From NCBI RefSeq assembly GCF_910578695.1, contig NZ_CAJTQJ010000001.1, forward strand, positions 95,856 through 159,855: DNA of 64,000 nucleotides, given 5' to 3'. The first letter of the stretch is position 1. Every line of letters begins with the position of its first letter. Below, piece by piece: positions 37,868 through 47,049 of this stretch. This DNA comes from an uncultured Brachyspira sp. GTDB taxonomy: Bacteria > Spirochaetota > Brachyspiria > Brachyspirales > Brachyspiraceae. Both the position numbers and the translations under genes were made by a program. The notes under the pieces are model-generated. The model did no database searches and was not told the origin of the DNA. It worked only from the letters and a program-made list of their open reading frames with translations.

Positions 37868-37896
37868 TTGACTTTTAATTAAAAATAATTTAGAAT
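37868..37896 (+). promoter_or_regulatory. Promoter of tRNA-Ala
   Basis: TTGACT (37868-37873), a 17-base spacer and TAGAAT (37891-37896), 16 bases before the mature tRNA. Confidence 0.75.
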
Positions 37897-37911
37897 GTTC
37901 AAAATCATTAA

Positions 37912-37985
37912 GGGGATATAGCTCAGTTTGGGAGAGCATCACAATGGCATTGTGAGGGTCGTGGGTTCGAGCCCCATTATCTCCA
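37912..37985 (+). tRNA. tRNA-Ala (anticodon GGC)
   Basis: A complete cloverleaf. The acceptor GGGGATA pairs with TATCTCC (one G-U), the D-arm is GCTC/GAGC, the anticodon stem is TCACA/TGTGA around loop ATGGCAT, and the T-loop is GTTCGAG. Anticodon GGC reads GCC and GCU. CCA is not encoded. It converges with the TPR gene, only 5 bases away. Confidence 0.95.
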
Positions 37986-37990
37986 ACTTT

Positions 37991-39733
37991 TCATAAACTT
38001 TTATAATCAATGCCGTTTTTATCACAAAACTTTATGCCTATATTGTCATTTTCTTTTGCAAGATTTATTAAGTAATTTTCCATTTTTATTTTTAATTCAT
38101 CATTAGCTAATTCGTATGCTTTTTCAAAAGAAAGTAAAGCTTCATCTTTTAAAGATTTATATTCATCTTCAGAGATATTTTCTTTTTTAATATCGGCAAG
38201 TTTATTTTTAATGTATCCTATACTATTTAATGAATAATCAAGCTTAGGATTTAATTCTAAAGCCTTATTAAAATCTTCTAAACATTCATTATATATTTCA
38301 AGAGTTTTTTCTATACTTCCATTATACCTTTCAATATCAGCAAGTTTAGTTTTAGCATAACCTCTAGTATCATATATTGCAGCATTATCATTAGATATTT
38401 CAATGCCTTTGCACAAATATTCTATAGCTTCAGTCAATAATTCTTTAGCTTTTGAAATATTATTATTTTTTAATTCAATATTTGATAATTTAATTTTATA
38501 AAAACCTGATTGATTATAAGCATATATATAGCTTCCATCTATTTCTATACATTTATCATAATCTTTAATAGCTTCTTCATATTGCTGTAAATCTGCTTTA
38601 GCATTTCCTCTATTATTATAAGCTATAGAATTACTATTATCTAATTCTATAGCTTTATCATAATCTTTAATAGCTTCTTCATATTGCTGTAAATCTGCTT
38701 TAGCAATCCCTCTATTATAATAAGCTAATGAATCATTATTATCTAATTCTATAGTTTTATCAAAATCTTTAATTGCTTCTTCATACAGTTTCAAATCTGC
38801 TTTAGCATTTCCTCTATTATTATAAGCTGATGAAAAATTATTATCTAATTCTATAGCCTCATCAAAATCTTTTATAGCTTCTTCATACAGTTTCAAATAT
38901 GCTTTAGCAATTCCTCTATTATTATAAGCTATAGAATTACTATTATTTAATTCTATACATTTATCATAATCTTTAATAGCTTCTTTATATTGTTTTGAAT
39001 CCTGTTTAGCTAGTGCTCTGTTAAAATAGCCGTATATATTTTTACCGTCAAGCTCTATAACTTTTGAGAAGTATTCTATAGCTTCCTTGTATTTTTTATT
39101 TTGATATGCCTGATAGCCTAAATTCAATTCGCTGTTTATTTTGACATTTTTATTATTTTCTTTAATTATTTTAGCTGTTTCTTTTTTTATTCGGCTTAGA
39201 GATTTTTTTGCTTCTTCTTCTACATCATTTAGCTTCTCTTTTGTTTCATTTAAAATATTATTATTTACAAATGCACCCGCAAATGAGAACACTATCATTA
39301 TTACGGATATAAAAGCAAGCCAAAAATTTAGCGTATCCGATGAAGATTTTACTATTTCGCTCATTGATATTTGAAGATTTTTTGTATGGCTGTCTATAGC
39401 CTTGCTGAATGCGTTTTGCAAATCTTCTATTGATGAACTTTTTAATATTATATTATTAGTGATAAATTTATTACTTTCTATCTCCGTTATTATCACATTG
39501 GTATAAAACTCTTCTTTAGTTATAATAATATTTTCTAATGGACTTGAATATCTTTCCATAGCTTTATCAAGCGTACGGCAAATAAAAAAATTATGAAAAA
39601 AATAAAGTACTGCAAAAACTATTATAGATAATATAAACAGTTTAATCATTACATTATAATTATAAATTTGATAGTTTCTTTTTTCTTTATTGCTTGTTTG
39701 ATTATTATTTTCTGTATTTTCATTATTTTTCAT
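37991..39733 (-). CDS. Membrane-anchored tetratricopeptide repeat protein
   Basis: A 580-residue protein. Two membrane segments lie near residues 30-47 and 135-160, then a coiled coil (165-195), then about nine TPR units of 34 residues from about 200 onward. The central repeats are nearly identical, with AYNNRGNAKADL and YEEAIKDYDKAIELD recurring, and the DNA encoding them is a tandem array of about 102-base units. TPRs are protein-binding scaffolds; the partner is unknown. Copy number may vary by recombination. Confidence 0.88.
   Translation of the reverse strand: MKNNENTENNNQTSNKEKRNYQIYNYNVMIKLFILSIIVFAVLYFFHNFFICRTLDKAMERYSSPLENIIITKEEFYTNVIITEIESNKFITNNIILKSSSIEDLQNAFSKAIDSHTKNLQISMSEIVKSSSDTLNFWLAFISVIMIVFSFAGAFVNNNILNETKEKLNDVEEEAKKSLSRIKKETAKIIKENNKNVKINSELNLGYQAYQNKKYKEAIEYFSKVIELDGKNIYGYFNRALAKQDSKQYKEAIKDYDKCIELNNSNSIAYNNRGIAKAYLKLYEEAIKDFDEAIELDNNFSSAYNNRGNAKADLKLYEEAIKDFDKTIELDNNDSLAYYNRGIAKADLQQYEEAIKDYDKAIELDNSNSIAYNNRGNAKADLQQYEEAIKDYDKCIEIDGSYIYAYNQSGFYKIKLSNIELKNNNISKAKELLTEAIEYLCKGIEISNDNAAIYDTRGYAKTKLADIERYNGSIEKTLEIYNECLEDFNKALELNPKLDYSLNSIGYIKNKLADIKKENISEDEYKSLKDEALLSFEKAYELANDELKIKMENYLINLAKENDNIGIKFCDKNGIDYKSL
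38530..38990 (-). repeat. Tandem 102-base repeats inside the TPR gene
   Basis: About four to five consecutive units encode near-identical 34-residue TPRs. Shared blocks such as AATAGCTTCTTCATA and ATCTGCTTTAGCA recur every 102 bases. Boundaries are approximate. Confidence 0.75.
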
Positions 39734-39951
39734 AAATATGCCTTAATCATTTTTTATTATTATACTATAGTTTTTAAATATAAAAAGATATTACTTAATA
39801 CTGCTGTAAGAAACATAAATATTATTCAGGCAAGTTTAATAAAACTTATAAATAAATATTGTTTATATTTTTGAATTTATATATAATATAAAAAAATATA
39901 ATAGGCTAAAAATATGTAAATTATTTTTAATCTAATTATTTGCTAATAAAT

Positions 39952-39980
39952 TTGACAAAATAAAAAAAACTAATTATTAT
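39952..39980 (+). promoter_or_regulatory. Sigma-70-type promoter of the DUF4132 gene
   Basis: TTGACA (39952-39957), a 17-base spacer and TATTAT (39975-39980), about 35 bases ahead of the ATG. Confidence 0.7.
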
Positions 39981-40014
39981 ATATAGAAAAACAATCAAAA
40001 ATGAGGCGATTATT

Positions 40015-43000
40015 ATGGAAAATGATATAAATAACGAAGAACTAATAAAAAGGAAGTTTAAAAACATATTTTATTATAATAATGGATATAAATTTATTGA
40101 TTATTTCTATGGAAAATCAGAAAGCTGCCCTAATTTAGGAGTTTATCATAATTATTGGTATGAAGAGATTTTAGATTTTTATTTTGATGAGAATACTTCA
40201 AAAGAAGATAAAAAAGCACTTCAAAGATATGCAGAAATTATAATTAGAGATGTATATAAAAATAATTCTGCAAATATAATTGTAAGTTTATGTGCAGGAG
40301 AAGAATTAGAAAATGCATTAATAAAAAATTATAATAATGTATTCAAAAGAAATATAGACAGAGTAAATAATGAAGCTAATAAATATATTCAAATACAAAT
40401 AAATAATTTCAAAAATTTTTTAAAATTAGAAAATAATATTTTTAAAGAGTTTAATCAGTATTTAGAAAAAATAAAAAATGACAATAAAATATTATTAAAT
40501 AAAGAACCTCATTTATTATTAACTATTCTAGTTTATCTTATAAATAGAGATGATGATAAAAGCCTTATTAAACAATTATTAAATTATATAGATTCTCTAA
40601 AAATTAATGAATATGAAGCTATCGCATTGCTTTTTACTATAGCAGATAAAGATAAAGAAGTTTTTAATAGATTAATGAATATTTTAAATAAAAATAATAA
40701 TATGATTTATTTTCTTGTAAATATAGATTCTGAAATGACTAGCAGTGCAATTAAGGCATATAAGAGATTTTGCAAAGAGTATTCAGATAATAAAGAGTAT
40801 TATCAGTATTCTAAAAAAGTTGTGCCTGAATATTTAGAAATCTGCGGTTTTAATAAAGAATTTTTATTATTAAATAATATTGTTAATAATAATTTTATAT
40901 ATACCTCAAAATTAACAGAAAATATAAAAAAATTATATGATGAAGATAAAGAAACTTTTTATAAACTTTATGAAATAATAGAAAAATCAAAATTAGAATG
41001 GCTGTATCTTCCTTGTGTTATGCTTTCATCAATTATGCTTGCAAGCAATGATAATAAATACAAAATTGATGCTGATTCTATAATATCAAAACTCAAAGAA
41101 AAATTATTAGAATCATTACAATCAGTAGAATCTATTAAAAGTTTCGATGATATAATTTCTAAAAGATTAGAATATTTTAAAGATAGATATAATAATTATT
41201 TTTCAGCTATAATGTCTTTTGACGGCATAAATGATGAGGCATCAGAAATTACTGATAAATTATTAAAGCATTATGGGATATACGGAAAAATTTATGTTTA
41301 TATTTCTATTCAAAAAATATTATATAATAGAAATATTTCATTAATTAAAGAAAAATTAGTTAATGAAAAAAAAGTACCGTTAAAAAATGTATATTTATCC
41401 ATAAACTCAAAAAATGATATCACAGCACTTGTAAAAGAAAATAAAGAAGAGGTAAAAGCTGTTATAGAAGATAAACAATTTATCACTTCCATAACATCAA
41501 ATATTACGCATACAATAGTTTTTATTGATTATATTTTCAGCGATGAGTTAAGCGAATTAATAGATAATAAATTTGATTTTATATTAAAAGTTCTTGATAC
41601 AGCCAAATCAAAAGAAATTAAAAAACACTGCATATCAATAATAAATGATAATGAAAGCATTATTAGAAGCAAAATAGAAAAATTATCTAATGAAGGAAAA
41701 GAAGCATCAAGAACAGTTTATAAAGAGATAATTAAAAATTGGGATTTACAAAAATTTAATGATGATTTCCAATTTAAAAGTGTTGATGAAATAGAAGAAT
41801 ATTTAAATAAATACTATAATGAAGGGCATGAAAGCTTAATAAAAGATATAGATGAAAATATACTTTCTAATATTTTACTTAAAGATAAACAAACATCAGC
41901 ACCTTTAAAAATAGTAAAGTATATATTTATGGAATATACTGCATTAAAAGAGCCTTCTATATTAAAAGACTGCAATAAAATAGCAGAGTTTTTTGATATT
42001 GATTCATTAAGAAATGCACTTGATAATATATATTCTAATTGGCTTGATAAAAAAGCAGATACAAAATTAAAAAATATACTCATTCCATATTGTATTTTTC
42101 AAAGCGAAGATAAACTTTTAAAATTAAAAGCTCAGATTGAAGATTGGGCATTGAATGCTAGAGGAGCATTAGGAGCATACGCAGTATATGCAATAGCTTT
42201 AAATGGAAGCAAATTTGCATTAGTTTTAGCTGATACAATATCAGTAAAAATAAAAAATAATCAGGTAAAAAATGCTGCAAAAGATGCATTAAAGAAAGCA
42301 GCTTATCAATTAGAAATTTCAGAAGATGAGCTTATAGATAAAATAATACCTGATTTAGATTTTGATAAAAAAGGAATGAGAGAACTTCATTATAAAGGAG
42401 AAGCTGACAGAGTATTTACAATCAAAATAAAAAATGATTTCTCTATTGAAATAACAGATTCAAATAATAAAGTTTTAAAATCACTTCCTGCACCAAACAG
42501 TAAAGATGACAAGTCAGCAGCAGATGCATCTAAAAAAGAATTAACTTTAATAAAGAAAAATATTAAAATGATAAGCTCTAATCAGATGACAAGATTAAAT
42601 AAAGTATTATTAAACGGACGCAAATGGTCTTATAAAACTTTTAATGAGCTTTTTGTTAATAACCCTATAATGAATATATTTGCTTTGAAGCTTATATGGG
42701 GTGTTTATGATGAAAATAATAATTTACTTGAAAGTTTCAGATATATGGAAGACGGTACATTTAATACTTTTGATGAAGAAGAATATATATTTGATGACAG
42801 CATTAAAAATAAAAAAAATATTACTTTAGTTCATCCAATAGAATTAGACAGTGAAAAATTATCAAAATGGAAAATGCAGTTAAGCGATTATGAAATATCA
42901 CAGCCTATTAATCAGCTTAGCTTATTATTTGAAGAAGTAAAAGAAGAACATATAAAAAACAATAAGATTATTTCATTTGAAGATAAAGAAATTAAAGCAG

Positions 43001-43302
43001 GCGATATTATGTCAATGGCAAATAAAATGTCATTTGAAAGAGCAAGGGATATAGAAGACGGAGGAAGCTATACTTATTATGAATTAAAAGACAATATATT
43101 AAATATAGCCTGCCGTATTAATTTCAGATTTATGTATTTTGGAATAGGAGCCGATGAAGAGATAACATTTAATAATATAACTTTCCACAAGTTAAATGAA
43201 AACGGCAATTATAATGAAGAAGAATGCATAAATCCTTTAGAAATTAATAAGAGATTTACTTCATCAATATACGGAACAGTAAAATCTTATTTTATAAAGT
43301 AA
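40015..43302 (+). CDS. DUF4132 domain protein (YehI/MolR-like)
   Basis: A 1095-residue cytoplasmic protein, mostly alpha-helical and HEAT-like in its first 800 residues. The C-terminal region fits DUF4132: NGRKWSYKTFNELFVNNPIM near 875, LKLIWGVYD near 895 and VHPIELDSEKLSKWK near 945. Function unknown. In Escherichia coli and many other bacteria DUF4132 genes lie beside a YehL-type MoxR ATPase and a DUF5682, VWA and SWIM gene; here the MoxR gene is 3.7 kb downstream on the same strand. It has its own promoter and GAGGCG ribosome site. Confidence 0.8.
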   Translation: MENDINNEELIKRKFKNIFYYNNGYKFIDYFYGKSESCPNLGVYHNYWYEEILDFYFDENTSKEDKKALQRYAEIIIRDVYKNNSANIIVSLCAGEELENALIKNYNNVFKRNIDRVNNEANKYIQIQINNFKNFLKLENNIFKEFNQYLEKIKNDNKILLNKEPHLLLTILVYLINRDDDKSLIKQLLNYIDSLKINEYEAIALLFTIADKDKEVFNRLMNILNKNNNMIYFLVNIDSEMTSSAIKAYKRFCKEYSDNKEYYQYSKKVVPEYLEICGFNKEFLLLNNIVNNNFIYTSKLTENIKKLYDEDKETFYKLYEIIEKSKLEWLYLPCVMLSSIMLASNDNKYKIDADSIISKLKEKLLESLQSVESIKSFDDIISKRLEYFKDRYNNYFSAIMSFDGINDEASEITDKLLKHYGIYGKIYVYISIQKILYNRNISLIKEKLVNEKKVPLKNVYLSINSKNDITALVKENKEEVKAVIEDKQFITSITSNITHTIVFIDYIFSDELSELIDNKFDFILKVLDTAKSKEIKKHCISIINDNESIIRSKIEKLSNEGKEASRTVYKEIIKNWDLQKFNDDFQFKSVDEIEEYLNKYYNEGHESLIKDIDENILSNILLKDKQTSAPLKIVKYIFMEYTALKEPSILKDCNKIAEFFDIDSLRNALDNIYSNWLDKKADTKLKNILIPYCIFQSEDKLLKLKAQIEDWALNARGALGAYAVYAIALNGSKFALVLADTISVKIKNNQVKNAAKDALKKAAYQLEISEDELIDKIIPDLDFDKKGMRELHYKGEADRVFTIKIKNDFSIEITDSNNKVLKSLPAPNSKDDKSAADASKKELTLIKKNIKMISSNQMTRLNKVLLNGRKWSYKTFNELFVNNPIMNIFALKLIWGVYDENNNLLESFRYMEDGTFNTFDEEEYIFDDSIKNKKNITLVHPIELDSEKLSKWKMQLSDYEISQPINQLSLLFEEVKEEHIKNNKIISFEDKEIKAGDIMSMANKMSFERARDIEDGGSYTYYELKDNILNIACRINFRFMYFGIGADEEITFNNITFHKLNENGNYNEEECINPLEINKRFTSSIYGTVKSYFIK

Positions 43303-43354
43303 AAAATATTTATTAGTTATATGTAATATATATATAATGATTAATAAAATAAAA

Positions 43355-43394
43355 GCCGTTACCTCTAATGATACATTAATATCTTGGTGTCGGC
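43355..43394 (+). other. Two-part hairpin between DUF4132 and mraY genes
   Basis: The outer stem GCCGTTACC pairs with GGTGTCGGC (one mismatch, one G-U), and an inner TAATG/CATTA stem is closed by ATA. It is GC-rich for this genome. No T run follows on the plus strand, so it is not a standard terminator. No known riboswitch was recognised. Confidence 0.45.
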
Positions 43395-43436
43395 AACAGC
43401 AATAATAAAAAATACAAATTAACATAATTATTCTAA

Positions 43437-43465
43437 TTGACAAAATAGTTTATATATAATAGTAT
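43437..43465 (+). promoter_or_regulatory. Possible promoter of mraY
   Basis: TTGACA (43437-43442) with TAGTAT 17 bases later (43460-43465), 50 bases ahead of the start. The -10 is weak; a TATAAT at 43455 is too close to this -35. Confidence 0.45.
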
Positions 43466-43515
43466 TATATAAATGTTTTTGAAATTTATTTTTTGCATAA
43501 AGGTTATTGATATAG

Positions 43516-44664
43516 ATGTTGTATGAAATTTTTTATCCTTTAAGGGAATCATTTTTCGGATTTAATATATTCAGATATATTACTTTTAGAACAGCTGGGG
43601 CAGTTGCTTCGGCTTTAATTTTTGTTTTGATATTTGCCCCTTCTATTATAGGCAGACTTAGAAAATTAAATTTTGGTCAGGTTGTAAGAGATGACGGACC
43701 TGAAACACATTTAATAAAAACAGGTACTCCTACTATGGGCGGTATATTTATCATAGGAAGCATTTTGATAAGCATACTTTTATGGGGAAAACTTGATAAT
43801 TTAAAAATAATTCTTCTTACAGTTTCATTATTAATACTTTCTATAGCAGGCTTTTTAGATGATTTTCTAAAAATTAAGTATAAAAATTCAAAGGGGCTTC
43901 CCGGAAAATATAAAATATTTTTTCAAACTCTTACAGGTATTATGATAGGAGTATATTTATATTATTTTGACAATTCAGTATTTTTAATGACTTTTGAACT
44001 TAATCAGGGAATAGGAGCATTAGAGGCTGTTAAGGTTGCACAAGTTTCTTCATCTGCAATATTTCTTCCATTTGCAAGCACTATATATATAGATTTAAAG
44101 CTTTTATATATACCTTTTGCTGCATTTGTAATTGTAAGTATGAGTAATGCTGTAAATTTAACTGACGGACTTGACGGGCTTGCTATAGGTCTTTTGATAA
44201 TAATGTCTATGGCTTTGGCTGTGCTTTCTTATGTATCTGGAAACTCGGTTATAGCAACTTATTTGAAAATACCTTTTATATCGGATGCAGGAGAGGTTAC
44301 TGTTTTTGTAGGTGCTTTGATAGGTGCAGGACTAGGTTTTTTATGGTTTAATGCTCACCCTGCACAAGTATTTATGGGAGATGTGGGAAGTTTATCTTTG
44401 GGCGGAGTTTTAGGCATTATTGCTTTATTTATAAAACATGAATTACTGCTTCTTATAATTGGTGCTGTGTATGTAGCTGAGGCTTTCAGTGTGGTTTTGC
44501 AGGTATTTTCTTATAAGATGTTTAAAAAGAGAATATTTAAAATGGCTCCTTTGCATCATCATTTTGAAAAATCAGGCTGGAAAGAAACTCAGGTGGTATT
44601 TAGATTTTATATTATAGGCATAATAGTTGCTCTTATAGGTATAGCGACGCTTAAAATAAGATAA
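43516..44664 (+). CDS. mraY: Phospho-N-acetylmuramoyl-pentapeptide transferase
   Basis: MraY attaches phospho-MurNAc-pentapeptide to undecaprenyl phosphate, making lipid I in the inner membrane. The 382-residue protein has ten membrane segments. Signatures are GTPTMGGIF near 75, the catalytic aspartate pair FLDDFLKI near 115, NLTDGLDGLAIG near 215 and the C-terminal PLHHHFEKSGWKE. It is separate from any mur/fts cluster. tmk follows with its own promoter. Confidence 0.97.
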   Translation: MLYEIFYPLRESFFGFNIFRYITFRTAGAVASALIFVLIFAPSIIGRLRKLNFGQVVRDDGPETHLIKTGTPTMGGIFIIGSILISILLWGKLDNLKIILLTVSLLILSIAGFLDDFLKIKYKNSKGLPGKYKIFFQTLTGIMIGVYLYYFDNSVFLMTFELNQGIGALEAVKVAQVSSSAIFLPFASTIYIDLKLLYIPFAAFVIVSMSNAVNLTDGLDGLAIGLLIIMSMALAVLSYVSGNSVIATYLKIPFISDAGEVTVFVGALIGAGLGFLWFNAHPAQVFMGDVGSLSLGGVLGIIALFIKHELLLLIIGAVYVAEAFSVVLQVFSYKMFKKRIFKMAPLHHHFEKSGWKETQVVFRFYIIGIIVALIGIATLKIR

Positions 44665-44670
44665 ATATTT

Positions 44671-44699
44671 TTGACATTAGCTTAAATAATTGTTATATT
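44671..44699 (+). promoter_or_regulatory. Sigma-70-type promoter of tmk
   Basis: TTGACA (44671-44676), a 17-base spacer and TATATT (44694-44699), 31 bases ahead of the ATG. Confidence 0.7.
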
Positions 44700-44730
44700 T
44701 AAATATGTATTAATAATAATAGGAAACATT

Positions 44731-45342
44731 ATGAATGGTAAATTAATAGTATTGGAAGGTATTGACGGTTCCGGAAAATCAAGCATAGGCATAATGCTGA
44801 CTGATACTTTAAATAATATGGGAGTAAAATCTATATATACATTTGAGCCTACACATGCTTATTATGGTTCTAAATTAAGAGAAAGTATGTTCAGCAAGGA
44901 TTTAAAGCCTGAAGAAGAATTATCATTATTTATAGCAGATAGAAAAGATCATATAAAGCATATGATAAAGCCTGCTATAAGCGACGGATATGTAATAGTA
45001 TTAGACAGATATATGCATTCATCTATGGCTTATCAAGGTGCTAAGGGCATAGATATAGAATATATATATAATCTGCATAAAGATTTTATAATAATACCTG
45101 ATATAGAATTTATACTTCATCTTCCGATAGAAACTGCATTAGATAGAATCATAAAAAAAAGAGGTTTTGTTGATAGATTTGAAAACAAAAATTATTTAGA
45201 AAATGTTGATAAAATATTTTCTTCAATTAATGATTCATATATACATCATATAGATGCCTCCAAAGATGAAAAATATATCAATAATGAGCTTTTAAATATC
45301 ATAAAAGAATCTAAAATACTTCCTCTAAATTCTCTTCAATAG
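44731..45342 (+). CDS. tmk: Thymidylate kinase
   Basis: It phosphorylates dTMP to dTDP. The 203-residue protein has the P-loop LEGIDGSGKSS at residue 8, the DR(Y/H) motif LDRYMHSSMAYQG near 91 and a lid region with IKKRGFVDRF near 140. The last 32 bases overlap the 3' end of ssb on the opposite strand. AATAGGAAAC precedes the ATG. Confidence 0.94.
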   Translation: MNGKLIVLEGIDGSGKSSIGIMLTDTLNNMGVKSIYTFEPTHAYYGSKLRESMFSKDLKPEEELSLFIADRKDHIKHMIKPAISDGYVIVLDRYMHSSMAYQGAKGIDIEYIYNLHKDFIIIPDIEFILHLPIETALDRIIKKRGFVDRFENKNYLENVDKIFSSINDSYIHHIDASKDEKYINNELLNIIKESKILPLNSLQ

Positions 45343-45727
45343 AGTCATGTATTATCTGATTATTGGCTGTATTCGTATATGAAGTATTTCCTATAGATTT
45401 TTTATCTAAATTTTTTATTTCTAATGCTAGTATATATACTGCAGTTTTTTTACTTCCGTCTTTTGCTGTATATCTGTTTTGTCTTAATTCTCCGTTTACA
45501 AGTATATGTCTTCCTTTAAATAGATTAACAGCAGCCTTATCAGCATTGTATCCCCAAGCAACTAAATCAAAAAAATATACCTCCTTTTGTAAAGAACCAT
45601 TAGTATAATAATACCTATTATTTGCTATAGAAAATTTGCATAAAGATTTTCCATTCTTTGTTTTCATATAAGAAGGATCTTTTGTTAATCTTCCTTCTAT
45701 TACAATAATATTAGCATTTCCAGACAT
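45311..45727 (-). CDS. ssb: Single-stranded DNA-binding protein
   Basis: A 138-residue OB-fold protein that coats single-stranded DNA in replication and repair. Motifs are NIIVIEGRLTKDPSY near 6, CKFSIANNRYY near 26 and KGRHILVNGELRQNRYT near 71. The tail is short and ends SIEENLEEVF rather than the usual DDDIPF-type acidic tip, though it is acidic and ends in Phe. AAGGAG precedes the ATG. A genome may carry more than one SSB, so which paralogue this is stays open. Confidence 0.9.
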   Translation of the reverse strand: MSGNANIIVIEGRLTKDPSYMKTKNGKSLCKFSIANNRYYYTNGSLQKEVYFFDLVAWGYNADKAAVNLFKGRHILVNGELRQNRYTAKDGSKKTAVYILALEIKNLDKKSIGNTSYTNTANNQIIHDSIEENLEEVF

Positions 45728-45790
45728 ATTAAACTCCTTATTATCTTTATGCTAATAGTTAAACAAATTTTTTTATCAATTTAAGCCTAT

Positions 45791-46846
45791 TTATAAAAAT
45801 AAATAATATAAAGGAGAATCTTCTTTTACATAAGGCTTTAATTCTTCAAAAGTAAAACTTATTTCAGTTATTCCTGTAGTATATGGTGCTATATCATAAA
45901 CCTGCCATACAAAATTAATAGAATTCGGAAGTATTCTGAAAGTTGAGCTTTCTAATGTTATGGAATTAAATTTAAAGTAATCCTCTTTTACCGAGCCTGT
46001 TTTTAATATTTTATCTCTCATAAGCCGTATTAAATCAGTATTATAAAAATCATCTATTAAATCTCTTATCGTAATGAGATTAGAACTTTCTAAAGAAAAA
46101 ACTTCCTGAATATTTGCTTTTACTATATTATCATATCCTGTATACATTGAAGAATAATTATCAAGTGCTATTATTCTATTATCTATATAACCTACATTGA
46201 CAGTATTATCTATTTCATAAACTGCATTATCTGCACCTGAATATAAAAGCTCTTTCCATTCATTATAGTAATTACCGCATTCTTCTTCTACATAGTTAAT
46301 AGATGACTGCATATCTAAAGACTTGATATCAGTATTTTTACTGAATAAAAGTAAAGTTCTATGATAAGAGAATATAGAATTGCTTAAATTATCATTTTTA
46401 TAATAATCAACAATATCAGCATAATATACAGGCAGATTTCTATTTAAATAAAATTCCATATCTTTAATTTCATTTATTTCATCATATTTTATTTCAGCAT
46501 TAAGTACTATATCATCGCTTAAATTTCCTGATATTGAAGCATATATATTATTATTCTCATCTAATTCATTTAAATTCAGCCTATTATTATTAATGCTTCC
46601 TGTAATCATAGCTTTTTTATTTTTTGTATAATAATAACCGCTTACTTTTTTATTTTTTTCATTTACATATAAATACATATCAGCTTTTTCTCCTGCAATA
46701 TTTCCTTTTAATAAATAGAATTTAGATTCTTCTATATTTATACTTTTCTTATTCTCTGATATATCATTTATATCATTATTTTTTTTACTGCATGAAATAA
46801 TTAATACAGTTAGAATAAGCAGTATATATACATATTTATTTAACAT
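45791..46846 (-). CDS. Putative lipoprotein with DUF3298/RsiV-like C-terminus
   Basis: A 351-residue exported lipoprotein: a hydrophobic N-terminus ends in the lipobox LIISC (Cys near residue 19), then an Asn/Lys/Asp-rich linker. The middle is a beta-rich repeat region (GNIAGEKADMYLYV, then GSINNNRLNL). The last 60 residues, with FVWQVYDIAPYTTGITEISFTFEELKPYV split over two strands, resemble the DUF3298/RsiV fold. Function unknown. It is a single-gene unit. Confidence 0.7.
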   Translation of the reverse strand: MLNKYVYILLILTVLIISCSKKNNDINDISENKKSINIEESKFYLLKGNIAGEKADMYLYVNEKNKKVSGYYYTKNKKAMITGSINNNRLNLNELDENNNIYASISGNLSDDIVLNAEIKYDEINEIKDMEFYLNRNLPVYYADIVDYYKNDNLSNSIFSYHRTLLLFSKNTDIKSLDMQSSINYVEEECGNYYNEWKELLYSGADNAVYEIDNTVNVGYIDNRIIALDNYSSMYTGYDNIVKANIQEVFSLESSNLITIRDLIDDFYNTDLIRLMRDKILKTGSVKEDYFKFNSITLESSTFRILPNSINFVWQVYDIAPYTTGITEISFTFEELKPYVKEDSPLYYLFL

Positions 46847-46939
46847 AATAAATCCCTTTTTATTTTTACTTTATAAAATATAAATATATAATTTAAATAT
46901 AAATAATCAATAATATATTGTTAAAATTATTATAAATAA

Positions 46940-46968
46940 TTGACTTTTTATAAAATTAATAATATTAT
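46940..46968 (+). promoter_or_regulatory. Sigma-70-type promoter of the MoxR ATPase gene
   Basis: TTGACT (46940-46945), a 17-base spacer and TATTAT (46963-46968). The leader would be about 75 bases. Confidence 0.65.
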
Positions 46969-47049
46969 TTACAAAATAAATACTTATAAGCAGCTGTTTA
47001 TTAGTAATGTTAAAGCAAGCTATTTATAGCAGAAATAAAAGGCTTAAAA

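Noticed and set aside
38530..38990. Tandem repeats as a CRISPR or satellite array
   Set aside because: They are in-frame TPR codons within one long open frame.
43355..43394. Rho-independent terminator of the DUF4132 gene
   Set aside because: No T run follows on the plus strand, and minus-strand pairing is poorer; kept only as an unexplained structure.
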